Origin: Olleya sp. YS
GTDB lineage: Bacteria; Bacteroidota; Bacteroidia; Flavobacteriales; Flavobacteriaceae
Assembly (NCBI RefSeq): GCF_029760915.1
Contig: NZ_CP121685.1
Span: forward strand, 1,710,001-1,774,000
Reading direction: 5' to 3'
Length of the DNA: 64,000 nucleotides
Position numbers and translations under genes: made by a program. The notes beneath the pieces were generated by a model. That model was not told the DNA's origin and made no database searches. It was given only the letters and a program-made list of their open reading frames with translations. Below are positions 47,261 through 56,848 of this stretch, one piece after another. Position 1 is the first letter of the stretch. Each line of letters begins with the position of its first letter.

Positions 47261-48274
47261 TTAAAAAATATTGACTTCAGCTTCAATAGATATATTAAAG
47301 ATACGATAAATAGTGCTTTGTATTAATTTTGAAAGTTTTAAAATATCATGACCACTAGCTCCACCATAATTTACTAACACTAAAGCTTGCTTTTTGTGGA
47401 CACCATAATTACCAAAAGATTTGCCTTTAAAACCTGCTGTTTCAATTAACCAGCCAGCTGGTACTTTAATAGCTTTTTTAGATACCACATAATGTGGCAC
47501 ATTAGGAAAATTTTGCTGTAGTTTTTCAAATTCTGATATAGTAATTACTGGATTTTTAAAGAAACTTCCAGAATTACCAATTTCTTTAGGGTTTGGTAAT
47601 TTGCTTTCGCGAATAGCAATTACTGCTTTTGAAACATCTTGTATGGTTGGGTTTTTAATTTTCATGTTCTCTAACTCAGAAGTAATGGCTCCATAGTTAG
47701 TATGCAATACATGATTTTTAGTACTTAATTTAAAAGTCACACTTGTAATAATATATTGTCCTTTAGCTTCTTGTTTAAATATCGAGTTACGATACTCAAA
47801 TTTACAGTCTTTATTAGAAAAAGTATCTTCTTTTAAAGTGTTTAAATTTAAAGCGTTACATGAATAAAATGTGTCTTTTAGTTCCACGCCATAAGCACCA
47901 ATATTTTGTATTGGACTGGTACCGACATTACCAGGTATTAACGATAAATTTTCTAATCCTCCATAGTTGTTATCTAATGTCCAAAGCACAAAGTCATGCC
48001 AATTTTCGCCAGCTTGACAGTTAATTAAAACATCATGCTCTGTTTGTGAAATTATGGTTTTACCTTTTAAATCTATATGAATCACTAATGCGTCCACATC
48101 TTGAGTTAACAACATGTTGCTACCTCCACCAAGTATAAACTTACTAGGATATTTTTTAGAAGCGTAGATATCTTTCAACTCCTTAACAGAGTTAATCGAT
48201 ATAAAGTGCTTTGCTTTAACATCAATACCAAAAGTATTGTATGGTTTTAGAGATATGTTATTTAAAACTGGCAC
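47261..48274 (-). CDS. murB: UDP-N-acetylenolpyruvoylglucosamine reductase MurB
   Basis: A 337-residue FAD enzyme making UDP-N-acetylmuramate. The FAD-binding region is KFILGGGSNMLLTQDVDALVI; further marks are GLENLSLIPGNVGTSPIQNIGAYG, FEYRNSIFK (substrate-binding Tyr-Arg), GNSGSFFKNPVI and AGWLIETAGFKGKSFG. It is the type I form in length. It shares one base with the upstream aminotransferase gene (TAATG), so it is translationally coupled to it, although the two enzymes have no direct metabolic link. Confidence 0.94.
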   Translation of the reverse strand: MPVLNNISLKPYNTFGIDVKAKHFISINSVKELKDIYASKKYPSKFILGGGSNMLLTQDVDALVIHIDLKGKTIISQTEHDVLINCQAGENWHDFVLWTLDNNYGGLENLSLIPGNVGTSPIQNIGAYGVELKDTFYSCNALNLNTLKEDTFSNKDCKFEYRNSIFKQEAKGQYIITSVTFKLSTKNHVLHTNYGAITSELENMKIKNPTIQDVSKAVIAIRESKLPNPKEIGNSGSFFKNPVITISEFEKLQQNFPNVPHYVVSKKAIKVPAGWLIETAGFKGKSFGNYGVHKKQALVLVNYGGASGHDILKLSKLIQSTIYRIFNISIEAEVNIF

Positions 48275-49464
48275 TAATCTTTATAAACTTTTAGTGCTTG
48301 TTTAATAATGTTAACTGCTTTCACTAGGCTCTCTTCATTTAAAACGTAAGCTATGCGTATTTGATTAAGTCCAACACCTGGTGTGCTGTAAAAACCTGCT
48401 GCAGGAGCTACCATTACGGTTTCTCCATCCACATCAAAAGATTCTAAAAGCCATTGTGCAAAAGCATCACTATTTTTTATTGGTAATTGAGCGATACAAT
48501 AAAACGCTCCTTTTGGGTTGGCAACTTGTACACCTTCAATTTTGTTTAATTCTTCTATTAACACATTACGTCTATCTACATACTCATTAATAACATCATC
48601 AAAATAACTTTGTGGTGTCTCTAACGCAGCTTCACTTGCAATTTGAGCCAATGTTGGAGGACTCAATCGGGCTTGTGCAAATTTTAATGCAGTAGCAATA
48701 ACCTCTTTGTTTTTTGAAACCAAACAACCTATACGTGCACCACACATACTATAACGTTTAGACACAGAGTCAATAACTATAGCATGGTTGTCCAAACCTA
48801 CTTCTTGTAAAATGGAGTAGTGTTTTGCACCATCATAAGCAAACTCACGATATACTTCGTCTGCTATTAAAAATAAATCATGTTTTTTTACAATGTCTGC
48901 TAGTTTTTTAATCTCTTCTTTAGAATATAAATAACCTGTAGGATTTCCTGGATTACAAATTAAAATAGCTTTAGTCTTTGGTGTGATTAATTTTTCGAAT
49001 TCCTCAATTGGAGGTAATGCAAAATTATCTTCAATTTTAGATATTACAGGTACGACCTTAACACCAGATGCTGTTGAAAATCCGTTATAATTTGCATAAA
49101 AAGGTTCTGGAATAATCACTTCATCATCAACATCCATAATACTTCCAAAAGCAAAAAGCAAAGCTTCACTACCACCAGTGGTAACAATTATGTCGTCATG
49201 TTTTACCTTAATATCATTTTTTGCATAATAAGCTGCTATTTTTTTTCTGTATTCCTCAGAGCCTTCAGATCTTGTGTAAGCTAAAATGTCTAATTCATGT
49301 AATTTAACTGCATCCAAAGCTATCTGTGGCGTTTTGATGTCAGGTTGACCAATATTTAAATGATACACAGTTTTGCCCATTTTATAGGCTTTTTCTGCAA
49401 AAGGAACTAATTTTCGTATTGGTGATTGAGGCATTAATTGCCCTTTTTGAGAGATTTTTGGCAT
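48274..49464 (-). CDS. Class I/II PLP-dependent aminotransferase
   Basis: A 396-residue fold-type I aminotransferase of the aspartate aminotransferase group. Marks: VYHLNIGQPDIKTP near the N-terminus, ILICNPGNPTGYLYSKEEIK, FLIADEVYREFAYDG (Asp of the PLP pocket) and the Schiff-base Lys in VIDSVSKRYSMCGARIG. The substrate Arg is near the C-terminus in NQIRIAYVL. It could be an aspartate, aromatic or alanine-type enzyme; the substrate cannot be read from sequence. The upstream gap to 49590 shows no full -7 match. Confidence 0.9.
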   Translation of the reverse strand: MPKISQKGQLMPQSPIRKLVPFAEKAYKMGKTVYHLNIGQPDIKTPQIALDAVKLHELDILAYTRSEGSEEYRKKIAAYYAKNDIKVKHDDIIVTTGGSEALLFAFGSIMDVDDEVIIPEPFYANYNGFSTASGVKVVPVISKIEDNFALPPIEEFEKLITPKTKAILICNPGNPTGYLYSKEEIKKLADIVKKHDLFLIADEVYREFAYDGAKHYSILQEVGLDNHAIVIDSVSKRYSMCGARIGCLVSKNKEVIATALKFAQARLSPPTLAQIASEAALETPQSYFDDVINEYVDRRNVLIEELNKIEGVQVANPKGAFYCIAQLPIKNSDAFAQWLLESFDVDGETVMVAPAAGFYSTPGVGLNQIRIAYVLNEESLVKAVNIIKQALKVYKD

Positions 49465-49589
49465 TACAAATTATTTAGAATACAAATTTGCAAAAAATAA
49501 TTGTAAAGTTTCTTTAAAAATTGCCTTTTAAGATTGATAAAACCTAAAAGATTTGTAAATTGATTTCAGACATCATTTTTTTTCTATGA

Positions 49590-50924
49590 ATGCGTTTACT
49601 TAAAATAAGTTTCTTCCTAATCTTAATCTGTAGCTTTTATTCTCAAGCACAAAGTACTTATGTGTTAGATAAAGATAGTGCATCTCAAAAAATTCGTTTT
49701 GAGCTAATTAATAACGTCATAATTATTCCAGTTGAAGTTAATGGGATTTCATTGAAGTTTCTTTTAGATACAGGTGTAAGCAAGCCCATAGTTTTTAATT
49801 TTTTAAAGGCATCGGACTCATTAAAAGTTTTAAATGCAGAAAAAATAAAATTAAAAGGGTTAGGAGATGGCGATTATATTGACGCATTACGATCTAGCCA
49901 TAACACATTTAAAATAGGTAATGCAATAAATACAGATCAAACTTTTTTTGCAATTTTTGACCCCAGAGTTAATTTTGCTCCAAAATTAGGAATAGCAATA
50001 GATGGTATTATTGGATACGATTTGTTTAAAGATTTTATAGTAGAAATTAATTATTCTAACAGATTTATCAGACTACACCAACCTGATAAGTATACTTACA
50101 AAAGTTGCAAAAAATGCGAAACTTTTAATTTAGAATTCAATAATAACAAACCTTATTTGGATGCTAAAGTGCTAACTAACGGTAAAGACATTCCTGTTAA
50201 GATGTTAATTGATTCTGGAAGTAGTGATGCGATTTGGTTATTTGAGGATGATGAAAAAGACTTAACCCTTTCAAAAAATTATTTTTATGATTTTTTAGGA
50301 TCTGGTCTAAGCGGAAATGTATTTGGTAAACGTACCAAAATTGATGCTTTAAAATTAAAGCAATTTGTTTTAGAAAATCCAAAAGCAGCTTTTCCAGACT
50401 CTGTTACAATAGCTTCAGTTAAAAAGTTTAAAGATAGAGATGGCACCTTGGGAGGAGAGGTTTTGAGGCGTTTTAATTGTATTGTAGATTATACAAATTC
50501 TAAACTTACCTTAAAACCCAATTATTTTTTCAAGAAAAAATTTAGTTACAACAAAAGTGGATTACAGATAGAGCATGATGGAGTAAGAGTAATTATGGAG
50601 TTTGATGTGTATGATAACTCGACTACATTTAATCCAAATAGCTCAGGATTACAAGTTAAAAGTATATTAGCTAAAGATTATAAGTATTCAATTAAACCAG
50701 CTTATAGAGTGTTTAATGTTATTAAGAATTCGCCAGCATATAAAGCAGGATTACAAAAAGGAGATGTTATATTTGAAATAAACGGTAAGAGTACTCATGA
50801 CATGACGTTGAATAATTTAGTTGGTTATTTTTATCAAAAAGAAGGTACAAGAATAAAACTTGTTGTAGATAGATTAGGTAAGAATAGAAAATTTGAATTT
50901 AATCTAGAATCTCCCATAAAATAA
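49590..50924 (+). CDS. Retropepsin-like aspartyl protease with PDZ domain
   Basis: A 444-residue exported protein. The signal peptide (LLKISFFLILICSFYSQAQ) is followed by two aspartyl-protease half domains: LKFLLDTGVSKPIV (first catalytic Asp, about residue 60) and KMLIDSGSSDAIWL (second, DSG type, about 210), with IAIDGIIGYDLFKDFIVEINY between. A C-terminal PDZ domain spans about 355-440 (AYRVFNVIKNSPAYKAGLQKGDVIFEINGKS). This is a known Bacteroidota periplasmic architecture; the substrate is unknown. Divergent from the aminotransferase gene; a bidirectional terminator follows. Confidence 0.88.
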   Translation: MRLLKISFFLILICSFYSQAQSTYVLDKDSASQKIRFELINNVIIIPVEVNGISLKFLLDTGVSKPIVFNFLKASDSLKVLNAEKIKLKGLGDGDYIDALRSSHNTFKIGNAINTDQTFFAIFDPRVNFAPKLGIAIDGIIGYDLFKDFIVEINYSNRFIRLHQPDKYTYKSCKKCETFNLEFNNNKPYLDAKVLTNGKDIPVKMLIDSGSSDAIWLFEDDEKDLTLSKNYFYDFLGSGLSGNVFGKRTKIDALKLKQFVLENPKAAFPDSVTIASVKKFKDRDGTLGGEVLRRFNCIVDYTNSKLTLKPNYFFKKKFSYNKSGLQIEHDGVRVIMEFDVYDNSTTFNPNSSGLQVKSILAKDYKYSIKPAYRVFNVIKNSPAYKAGLQKGDVIFEINGKSTHDMTLNNLVGYFYQKEGTRIKLVVDRLGKNRKFEFNLESPIK

Positions 50925-50955
50925 AAAAGCCGAAAACTAATTGTTTTCGGCTTTT
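50925..50955. terminator. Bidirectional intrinsic terminator
   Basis: AAAAGCCGAAAAC-taatt-GTTTTCGGCTTTT between convergent genes. It has a perfect 13-base stem with A and T runs on both sides. Confidence 0.93.
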
Positions 50956-50973
50956 AGTATAATTATAGTGTTG

Positions 50974-51408
50974 TTAACTTTTTTTAGTTTCCATTACACT
51001 TTTAGACTTTTTCTCTAATACACTAGTTTTTGAAGGGTCAATAACTTCACCTTTAATTTTAAGTGATACGGTTGGTGTTTCTGCATTAGATAAAACAGTA
51101 ATTGTTTTTCTAATAGGCATTACACGATTGGTGTCGTACTTTACCTCAATTTCTCCAGTCTCTCCAGGCATGATTGGAGCTTCTGGTTTTTTTGGTACTG
51201 TACATCCGCAACTAGAACTAACTTTAGATATGATTAAAGGTGCATTACCAGTATTAGTAAACACAAAAGTTCTAACACCATTAGCACCTTTTTCTATAAC
51301 TCCGTAATCTATCGTTGTTTCTTTAAACTCAATTTTAGCTATTTTTTCTTGAGCATTCACAGATAGACTAATCAATCCGATAAATAATATTGTAAATAAT
51401 TTTTTCAT
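50974..51408 (-). CDS. DUF1573 domain protein, exported
   Basis: A 144-residue protein. The signal peptide is ILFIGLISLSVNA (cleavage near residue 19). The mature part is an Ig-like DUF1573 domain: ETTIDYGVIEKGANGVRTFVFTNTGNAPLIISKVSSSCGCT, then PGETGEIEVKYDTNR and KTITVLSNAETPTVSLKIKG. The SSCGCT motif is the family signature. Proteins of this type occur in many copies in Bacteroidota; function unknown. The promoter has a perfect -7 box with a TTG 20 bases upstream. Confidence 0.92.
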   Translation of the reverse strand: MKKLFTILFIGLISLSVNAQEKIAKIEFKETTIDYGVIEKGANGVRTFVFTNTGNAPLIISKVSSSCGCTVPKKPEAPIMPGETGEIEVKYDTNRVMPIRKTITVLSNAETPTVSLKIKGEVIDPSKTSVLEKKSKSVMETKKS

Positions 51409-51459
51409 TTTATATCTAATTTAATGGTTCGTAAATTTAATTACTTTTTATTCCTCCTG

Positions 51460-51490
51460 CAAAATTATTAGATGTAATGCACACTTGCAA
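51460..51490 (-). promoter_or_regulatory. Promoter of the DUF1573 gene (-7 and -33 boxes)
   Basis: On the minus strand TTG (51490-51488), 20 bases, then TAATTTTG (51467-51460), a full match to the Bacteroidota consensus TTG-N19-TAnnTTTG within one base of spacing. It is the best complete promoter I see in the window. Confidence 0.65.
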
Positions 51491-51555
51491 ATACTTATAG
51501 CTTATTTAACTATACATTATTCATCTATAAAATTTCACAAAAACAGAAATATAAG

Positions 51556-51563
51556 TACTTTTG
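51556..51563 (+). promoter_or_regulatory. -7 box of the valS promoter
   Basis: TACTTTTG matches TAnnTTTG, 30 bases before the valS ATG. Confidence 0.55.
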
Positions 51564-51593
51564 TAAACTATATTTCAAAAACTATTCCAAAGT

Positions 51594-54230
51594 ATGCAAA
51601 TTCCATCAAAATACGATGCGCAACAAGTAGAAAATAAGTGGTATGACTACTGGATGACACACAATTATTTTCATTCTGAGCCTGACCACAGAGAGCCTTA
51701 TACCATTGTTATTCCGCCACCAAACGTAACAGGAGTCTTGCATATGGGACACATGTTAAATAACACTATTCAAGATGTGTTAATCCGTCGTGCGCGTTTA
51801 CAAGGTAAAAATGCCTGTTGGGTTCCTGGTACAGATCATGCCTCTATTGCTACAGAAGCTAAGGTTGTTGCTAAATTAAAGGCACAAGGTATAGATAAAA
51901 ATGATTTGACAAGAGACCAGTTTTTAGCTCATGCATGGGAATGGACTGAAGAATATGGAGGCGTAATACTTGAACAACTAAAAAAATTAGGATGCTCTTG
52001 CGATTGGGACCGAACTAAATTTACAATGGATGACGACATGTCAGAAGCTGTAATAAAGGTGTTTGTAGATTTATATGAAAAAGGACTAATTTACAGAGGT
52101 TACCGTATGGTAAATTGGGATCCGGAAGCTAAAACCACGTTGTCTGATGAAGAGGTAATACATGAAGAACGTCAAGGAAACTTATACTACATCAATTATA
52201 AAATAGAAGGAAGTGACGACACGTTAACGATAGCAACTACGCGTCCAGAAACTATTTTTGGAGATACAGCCATTTGTATTAATCCAGAAGATGATCGTTT
52301 TGCGCACTTACGTGGAAAAAAAGCCATAGTGCCAATTTGTAATCGCGTAATTCCGATTATTGAAGATGAATACGTTGATGTAGAATTCGGAACAGGTTGT
52401 TTAAAAGTAACTCCTGCTCATGATGAAAACGATAAAGTTTTAGGTGATAAGCACAAATTAGAAGTCATCGATATTTTTAATGAAGATGCTTCGCTGAATA
52501 GTTATGGATTACAATTTGAAGGTCAAGATCGCTTTGCAGCTAGAAAAAATGTTGCAAAAGAGCTAGAAGCTAAAGGTGTTTTGGTTAAAACCGAAACACA
52601 CATTAATAAAGTGGGTACATCAGAGCGTACCAAAGCAGTTATTGAGCCACGATTAAGCGACCAATGGTTTTTAAAAATGGAAGAATTGGTTAAACCAGCA
52701 ATAGAAGCTGTTTTAGGTGAGGATGCAGAGATTAAATTATTCCCAAAGAAATTTGAAAACACGTATCGTCATTGGATGGAAAATATAAGAGATTGGAATA
52801 TCTCACGTCAATTACTTTGGGGACAACAAATTCCTGCCTACTATTATGGAGATGGGAAAGAGGATTTTGTAGTAGCAGAAACTCTTGAGCAAGCTGTTAA
52901 GCTTGCACAAGAGAAAACTAACAATTTGCAACTAACTACTAACGACTTGCATCAGGATACAGACGCATTAGATACTTGGTTCAGCTCTTGGTTATGGCCT
53001 ATGTCTGTGTTTGACGGAATACGCAATCCAGAAAACAAAGACATAAAATACTATTATCCAACAAACGACTTAGTAACTGGTCCAGATATTTTATTCTTTT
53101 GGGTCGCACGTATGATTATTGCTGGTTACGAATATAAAAATGAAAGACCTTTTAATAATGTATACTTAACAGGGTTAGTTCGCGATAAGCAACGCAGAAA
53201 AATGAGTAAATCTTTGGGGAACTCACCAGATGCATTAAAATTAATAGAAGATTATAGCGCAGATGGAGTACGTGTTGGATTACTGTTAAGTAGTGCTGCT
53301 GGTAACGATTTAATGTTTGACGAAGCCTTATGCCAACAAGGAAAAGGATTTGGAAACAAAATATGGAATGCCTTTAAATTAACCAACCTTTGGGAAGTTA
53401 GCGAATCTATAGAACAACCTAATTCTAGTAAAATAGCAATAGATTGGTACGAAGCTAAGTTTAATACAGTATTGGTAGAAATAGAAGACCACTTTAGTAA
53501 ATACAGGTTGAGTGATGCTTTAATGGCTATTTATAAATTAATTTATGACGATTTTTGTGGATGGTTACTTGAAATTGTAAAACCAGCCTATCAACAACCT
53601 ATTGATGCAATAACATATAATAAAGTGATGGCCATTTTTGAGGATAATTTAAAAATATTACATCCTTTTATGCCATTCTTAACAGAAGATATATGGCAAT
53701 ATATTTCTGAAAGAACTCCAGAAGACGCATTAATTATTGCTAAATGGCCAGAAGTTAAGCCAATTAATAAAGACTTAATCACGCAGTTTGAATTTGCGTC
53801 AGAAGTTATTTCTGGTATAAGAACGGTTAGAAAAGAAAAGAATATAGCGTTTAAAGATGCTATCGGTTTTTCGGTTATTAATAATGAAAGGTCAAATACA
53901 ACTTTTGATACTATAATTGCTAAATTAGGAAACTTAGAAGCAATAGAGTATGTGTCAGAACCAGTTGAAGGTGCTTTAACCTTTAGAGTAAAATCTAACG
54001 AGTATTTTATACCAATGGAAGGTGCAATTGATGTGGAAGCCGAAATTGTTAAGCTAACCGAAGAGTTAAATTATACTGAAGGCTTCTTAAAATCAGTACA
54101 AAAAAAGCTGTCTAACGAGCGTTTTGTAGCTGGTGCACCAGAACAAGTTGTAGCTTCTGAAAAGAAGAAAGAAGCAGACGCTTTGGCTAAGATTGAGACT
54201 TTAAAATCTAGTTTAGAGAGTTTAAAGTAA
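51594..54230 (+). CDS. valS: Valine--tRNA ligase
   Basis: An 878-residue class I synthetase charging tRNA-Val. The HIGH-type motif is VTGVLHMGHMLNN; the KMSKS motif is in QRRKMSKSLGNSPD. The editing domain (about 190-350) carries TIATTRPETIFGDTAI and FGTGCLKVTPAHDENDK, which hydrolyses Thr-tRNA. An anticodon-binding domain (about 600-740) and a C-terminal coiled-coil tRNA-binding arm (about 810-878) follow. Full length. The gene is followed after 6 bases by a nuclease gene. Confidence 0.97.
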   Translation: MQIPSKYDAQQVENKWYDYWMTHNYFHSEPDHREPYTIVIPPPNVTGVLHMGHMLNNTIQDVLIRRARLQGKNACWVPGTDHASIATEAKVVAKLKAQGIDKNDLTRDQFLAHAWEWTEEYGGVILEQLKKLGCSCDWDRTKFTMDDDMSEAVIKVFVDLYEKGLIYRGYRMVNWDPEAKTTLSDEEVIHEERQGNLYYINYKIEGSDDTLTIATTRPETIFGDTAICINPEDDRFAHLRGKKAIVPICNRVIPIIEDEYVDVEFGTGCLKVTPAHDENDKVLGDKHKLEVIDIFNEDASLNSYGLQFEGQDRFAARKNVAKELEAKGVLVKTETHINKVGTSERTKAVIEPRLSDQWFLKMEELVKPAIEAVLGEDAEIKLFPKKFENTYRHWMENIRDWNISRQLLWGQQIPAYYYGDGKEDFVVAETLEQAVKLAQEKTNNLQLTTNDLHQDTDALDTWFSSWLWPMSVFDGIRNPENKDIKYYYPTNDLVTGPDILFFWVARMIIAGYEYKNERPFNNVYLTGLVRDKQRRKMSKSLGNSPDALKLIEDYSADGVRVGLLLSSAAGNDLMFDEALCQQGKGFGNKIWNAFKLTNLWEVSESIEQPNSSKIAIDWYEAKFNTVLVEIEDHFSKYRLSDALMAIYKLIYDDFCGWLLEIVKPAYQQPIDAITYNKVMAIFEDNLKILHPFMPFLTEDIWQYISERTPEDALIIAKWPEVKPINKDLITQFEFASEVISGIRTVRKEKNIAFKDAIGFSVINNERSNTTFDTIIAKLGNLEAIEYVSEPVEGALTFRVKSNEYFIPMEGAIDVEAEIVKLTEELNYTEGFLKSVQKKLSNERFVAGAPEQVVASEKKKEADALAKIETLKSSLESLK

Positions 54231-54236
54231 GTCAAA

Positions 54237-55043
54237 ATGTCAAACAAAACCAAATACTCAATACTTACAGCAATTGTAATTATTGGAACCTATTTAATTA
54301 AAGACTATTTAATTGCAAAAGAAAAAATTGAAGTAGTTGCAGGTGGTGCAACTGTAAAAGCAAACACCAACGAGTACTTTTTACCAACTAGCACAACAGG
54401 TCAAATTGTCCATCACGAAGGATACAGTCTAAGTTATAGTGAACCACATGAGCAAGCAGAATGGGTGGCTTACGAGCTTAAAAAGTCTCATTTAAGTAAC
54501 GCTAATTTTAAGCGTCCTTATTTTGAAATTGATGAAGCAGTAAAAACAGGTGCAGCACATTGGCGTAATTATAAACAATCAGGTTATGATCGTGGACATT
54601 TATGTCCTGCAGGTGACAGAAAATATAGTCAAGCAGCGCATGACGAAACGTTTTTAACTAGTAATATCTCTCCTCAAAAACACGATTTTAACTCTGGAGT
54701 GTGGAATAGGCTAGAACAAAAAACACGCTATTGGGCTAGTAAGTATGATGGTGTTTTTGTTATATCTGGAGGAATATTAAAAGGTAAAATGAAATCTATA
54801 GGTACCGAGAAAGTGTCTGTGCCAAATCAGTTTTACAAAGTGTTAATAGATAACAATACTGGTAAAACTAAAATGATTGCATTTTTGATGGATCATCAAG
54901 ATTCTGACTTGCCACTTTACAAATTTGTGACTTCAGTAGATCACATTGAAAGCTTGACAGGGATTGATTTCTTTTCAGAATTAGATGATGACCTTGAAAA
55001 CAATTTAGAAGCTTCAAGCGACTATAAAAACTGGAGTTTTTAA
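54237..55043 (+). CDS. DNA/RNA non-specific endonuclease (ββα-metal family)
   Basis: A 268-residue nuclease with an N-terminal membrane helix (YSILTAIVIIGTYLIKDYLI), so probably anchored with the enzyme part in the periplasm. The catalytic DRGH motif is in SGYDRGHLCPAGDRK, and the metal Asn in LTSNISPQKHDFNSGVWNRLE. The rest is the NUC1-type core (FVISGGILKGKMKSIG). It probably degrades imported or extracellular nucleic acids. It has no immunity gene beside it. It is cotranscribed with valS, an odd neighbour, and overlaps the convergent glycosyltransferase by 4 bases. Confidence 0.9.
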   Translation: MSNKTKYSILTAIVIIGTYLIKDYLIAKEKIEVVAGGATVKANTNEYFLPTSTTGQIVHHEGYSLSYSEPHEQAEWVAYELKKSHLSNANFKRPYFEIDEAVKTGAAHWRNYKQSGYDRGHLCPAGDRKYSQAAHDETFLTSNISPQKHDFNSGVWNRLEQKTRYWASKYDGVFVISGGILKGKMKSIGTEKVSVPNQFYKVLIDNNTGKTKMIAFLMDHQDSDLPLYKFVTSVDHIESLTGIDFFSELDDDLENNLEASSDYKNWSF

Positions 55044-55888
55044 AACAGTTTTTTCTTAACTCCTTTCCAGCGTAAATGTCTTATAAATCTACCTTCTTCA
55101 ACAGTTACAAGTTGTTTAGGTTTATTTATAACAGCTTTTAAATAGCCAATTACATAATCTTTAAAATATTTAAAACTGTTCTTTTTTATTCCCATTTTGA
55201 TGGCTGTAATAAAAGTAAGTATAAAGCCATATCGCATTTTATACATCGCTTCGCCTTGTAAGTATTTAGCAGATTTATTATAACTGATGCCAGTTGGTTT
55301 GAGATGCTTAACATGTAAAGAGTCATCCAAGACAATATTCCAATTATGGTATTTGGCAAGTAGCTCGTCCACAGTATCCCAACCCATGGACTTTTTTAAT
55401 TGCCCAATTGCTTCAAAACAGTCTTTTTTGTAGGCTTTCAAAGCACCTCTAATGTGGTCCTTACTGGTAATATCCTCTAAAACCCATTGGTTATTTTTTA
55501 GAATGTAGCAGTAACCAGCAACCATCCCAATGTTTTTATTGGTATTAAAATGAAGAGCTAATTTTTCTAAATAATTTAAAGGAAAAATTAAGTCAGCATC
55601 AAATTTACAAATCACATCAAAATCCTTTGCAATAACTTCGTAACCTTTGTAAAAAGCATTAATTATTTTGGTGCCTGGTAAATGTTTATTGGAAGACGTA
55701 ATATTAATCAATTTTATAAAATCAAATTTTTGCTGAAACTCTTCAACTATCATTCTAGTCTCGTCAGTCGAGTTATCATTAACTACAACAAGTTCCTTTG
55801 GAAGTAAAGTTTGATCAGTAAGTGATTTTAAAGTCAATCCAATGGAGGAGGCTTCGTTGTGAGCAGGAATGATTATATAAAATTTCAT
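55040..55888 (-). CDS. Family 2 glycosyltransferase
   Basis: A 282-residue soluble GT-A enzyme: FYIIPAHNEASSIGLTLKSL, LVVVNDNSTDETRMIVEEF, then a DxD motif in CKFDADLIFPLNYLEKL, and a GWDTVDELLAKYHNW acceptor region. The C-terminal part (ALKAYKKDCFEAIGQL to the end) is short, with no membrane helices. It is likely to add sugars to a cell-surface glycan, in keeping with the FkbM methyltransferase just upstream on the same strand (6 bases away). Confidence 0.88.
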   Translation of the reverse strand: MKFYIIIPAHNEASSIGLTLKSLTDQTLLPKELVVVNDNSTDETRMIVEEFQQKFDFIKLINITSSNKHLPGTKIINAFYKGYEVIAKDFDVICKFDADLIFPLNYLEKLALHFNTNKNIGMVAGYCYILKNNQWVLEDITSKDHIRGALKAYKKDCFEAIGQLKKSMGWDTVDELLAKYHNWNIVLDDSLHVKHLKPTGISYNKSAKYLQGEAMYKMRYGFILTFITAIKMGIKKNSFKYFKDYVIGYLKAVINKPKQLVTVEEGRFIRHLRWKGVKKKLF

Positions 55889-55894
55889 TTATTT

Positions 55895-56794
55895 CTAAGT
55901 ATATTTAGATATTAGATGAGTTTTATCTTTGGGTACGAAGAAGCAATTTCTAATACCATCATCATTTTCTCTAACTATACTTGTAACTTTAGTTAGATTT
56001 TTATTTTTATGGTTAAATATTAAATAATTTAATGGTTTGAAAAAATCTTCTAATTCTTTTTCTATAGTGTTAAACAATGTTTCACAAATAACTATTGGTT
56101 GATTCTCAATAATTGTATTTTTTCCATTATTTAATATTTCAATTTCAGTTCCTTCTGTATCCAGTTTAATTATATCGATATTTTTAATATTATTTTGTTT
56201 AACAAATTTATCTAAAGTAGTTGTAGATACTTCTCTTTTTATAAAATTCCTTGACTTTGTTTTAGTGCCAGTATTACCTTCTCCAGCTAAATTATACTTT
56301 AAATTTTTATATTTAACATTTTCTACTTCATAAAAATCAATTACTCCTATAGAATTTGATAATGCAACATCAAAAGTTTTAATTTGATTTTCAAATTTAT
56401 TTAGTTCGATATTTTTATCTAAGTAGTATTTTGGACCAATTGCAGGTTCAAATGCATAAATTTTTATTTTAGGATTTGATTGGCCTGCTAGCAGAGAATA
56501 ATAGCCAATATTTGAACCTATGTCCAAAAAAGTTCTCTTATTTTTTACTAAATCTTCAAATATGACTGAATATTCAAATTTTTTGTAACCTTTCCAATAG
56601 AGTAACTGAGTTAAATAACTAGTTTGATTGGTTTCAATTTTAAGAATACCTGATGTTGTTTTTATTTTTATAATACCAGAGGGAGGGAGTTTAATATTTG
56701 GAATAAACTTTCCTAAAAGTTTATTTATTTTTCGAAAAATAAAATTTATATTTCTTTGATATATAATTTTATAAATAATATTTGCTAATTTCAT
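55895..56794 (-). CDS. FkbM family methyltransferase
   Basis: A 299-residue methyltransferase. The SAM site is in RTFLDIGSNIGYYSLLAGQ, followed by IKIYAFEPAIGPKYYL; the FkbM tail carries IDIIKLDTEGTEIEILN and IVICETLF. Such enzymes methylate hydroxyls of sugars or lipids. It is noticeably more AT-rich than most neighbours, with many Asn and Lys codons, as is the convergently placed T9SS gene. It pairs with the glycosyltransferase at 55040. Acceptor unknown. Confidence 0.87.
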   Translation of the reverse strand: MKLANIIYKIIYQRNINFIFRKINKLLGKFIPNIKLPPSGIIKIKTTSGILKIETNQTSYLTQLLYWKGYKKFEYSVIFEDLVKNKRTFLDIGSNIGYYSLLAGQSNPKIKIYAFEPAIGPKYYLDKNIELNKFENQIKTFDVALSNSIGVIDFYEVENVKYKNLKYNLAGEGNTGTKTKSRNFIKREVSTTTLDKFVKQNNIKNIDIIKLDTEGTEIEILNNGKNTIIENQPIVICETLFNTIEKELEDFFKPLNYLIFNHKNKNLTKVTSIVRENDDGIRNCFFVPKDKTHLISKYT

Positions 56795-56848
56795 TACTAA
56801 ATATATTAAATTGTAAATATATATTCCTCCTTAATTAAATTAATTTAA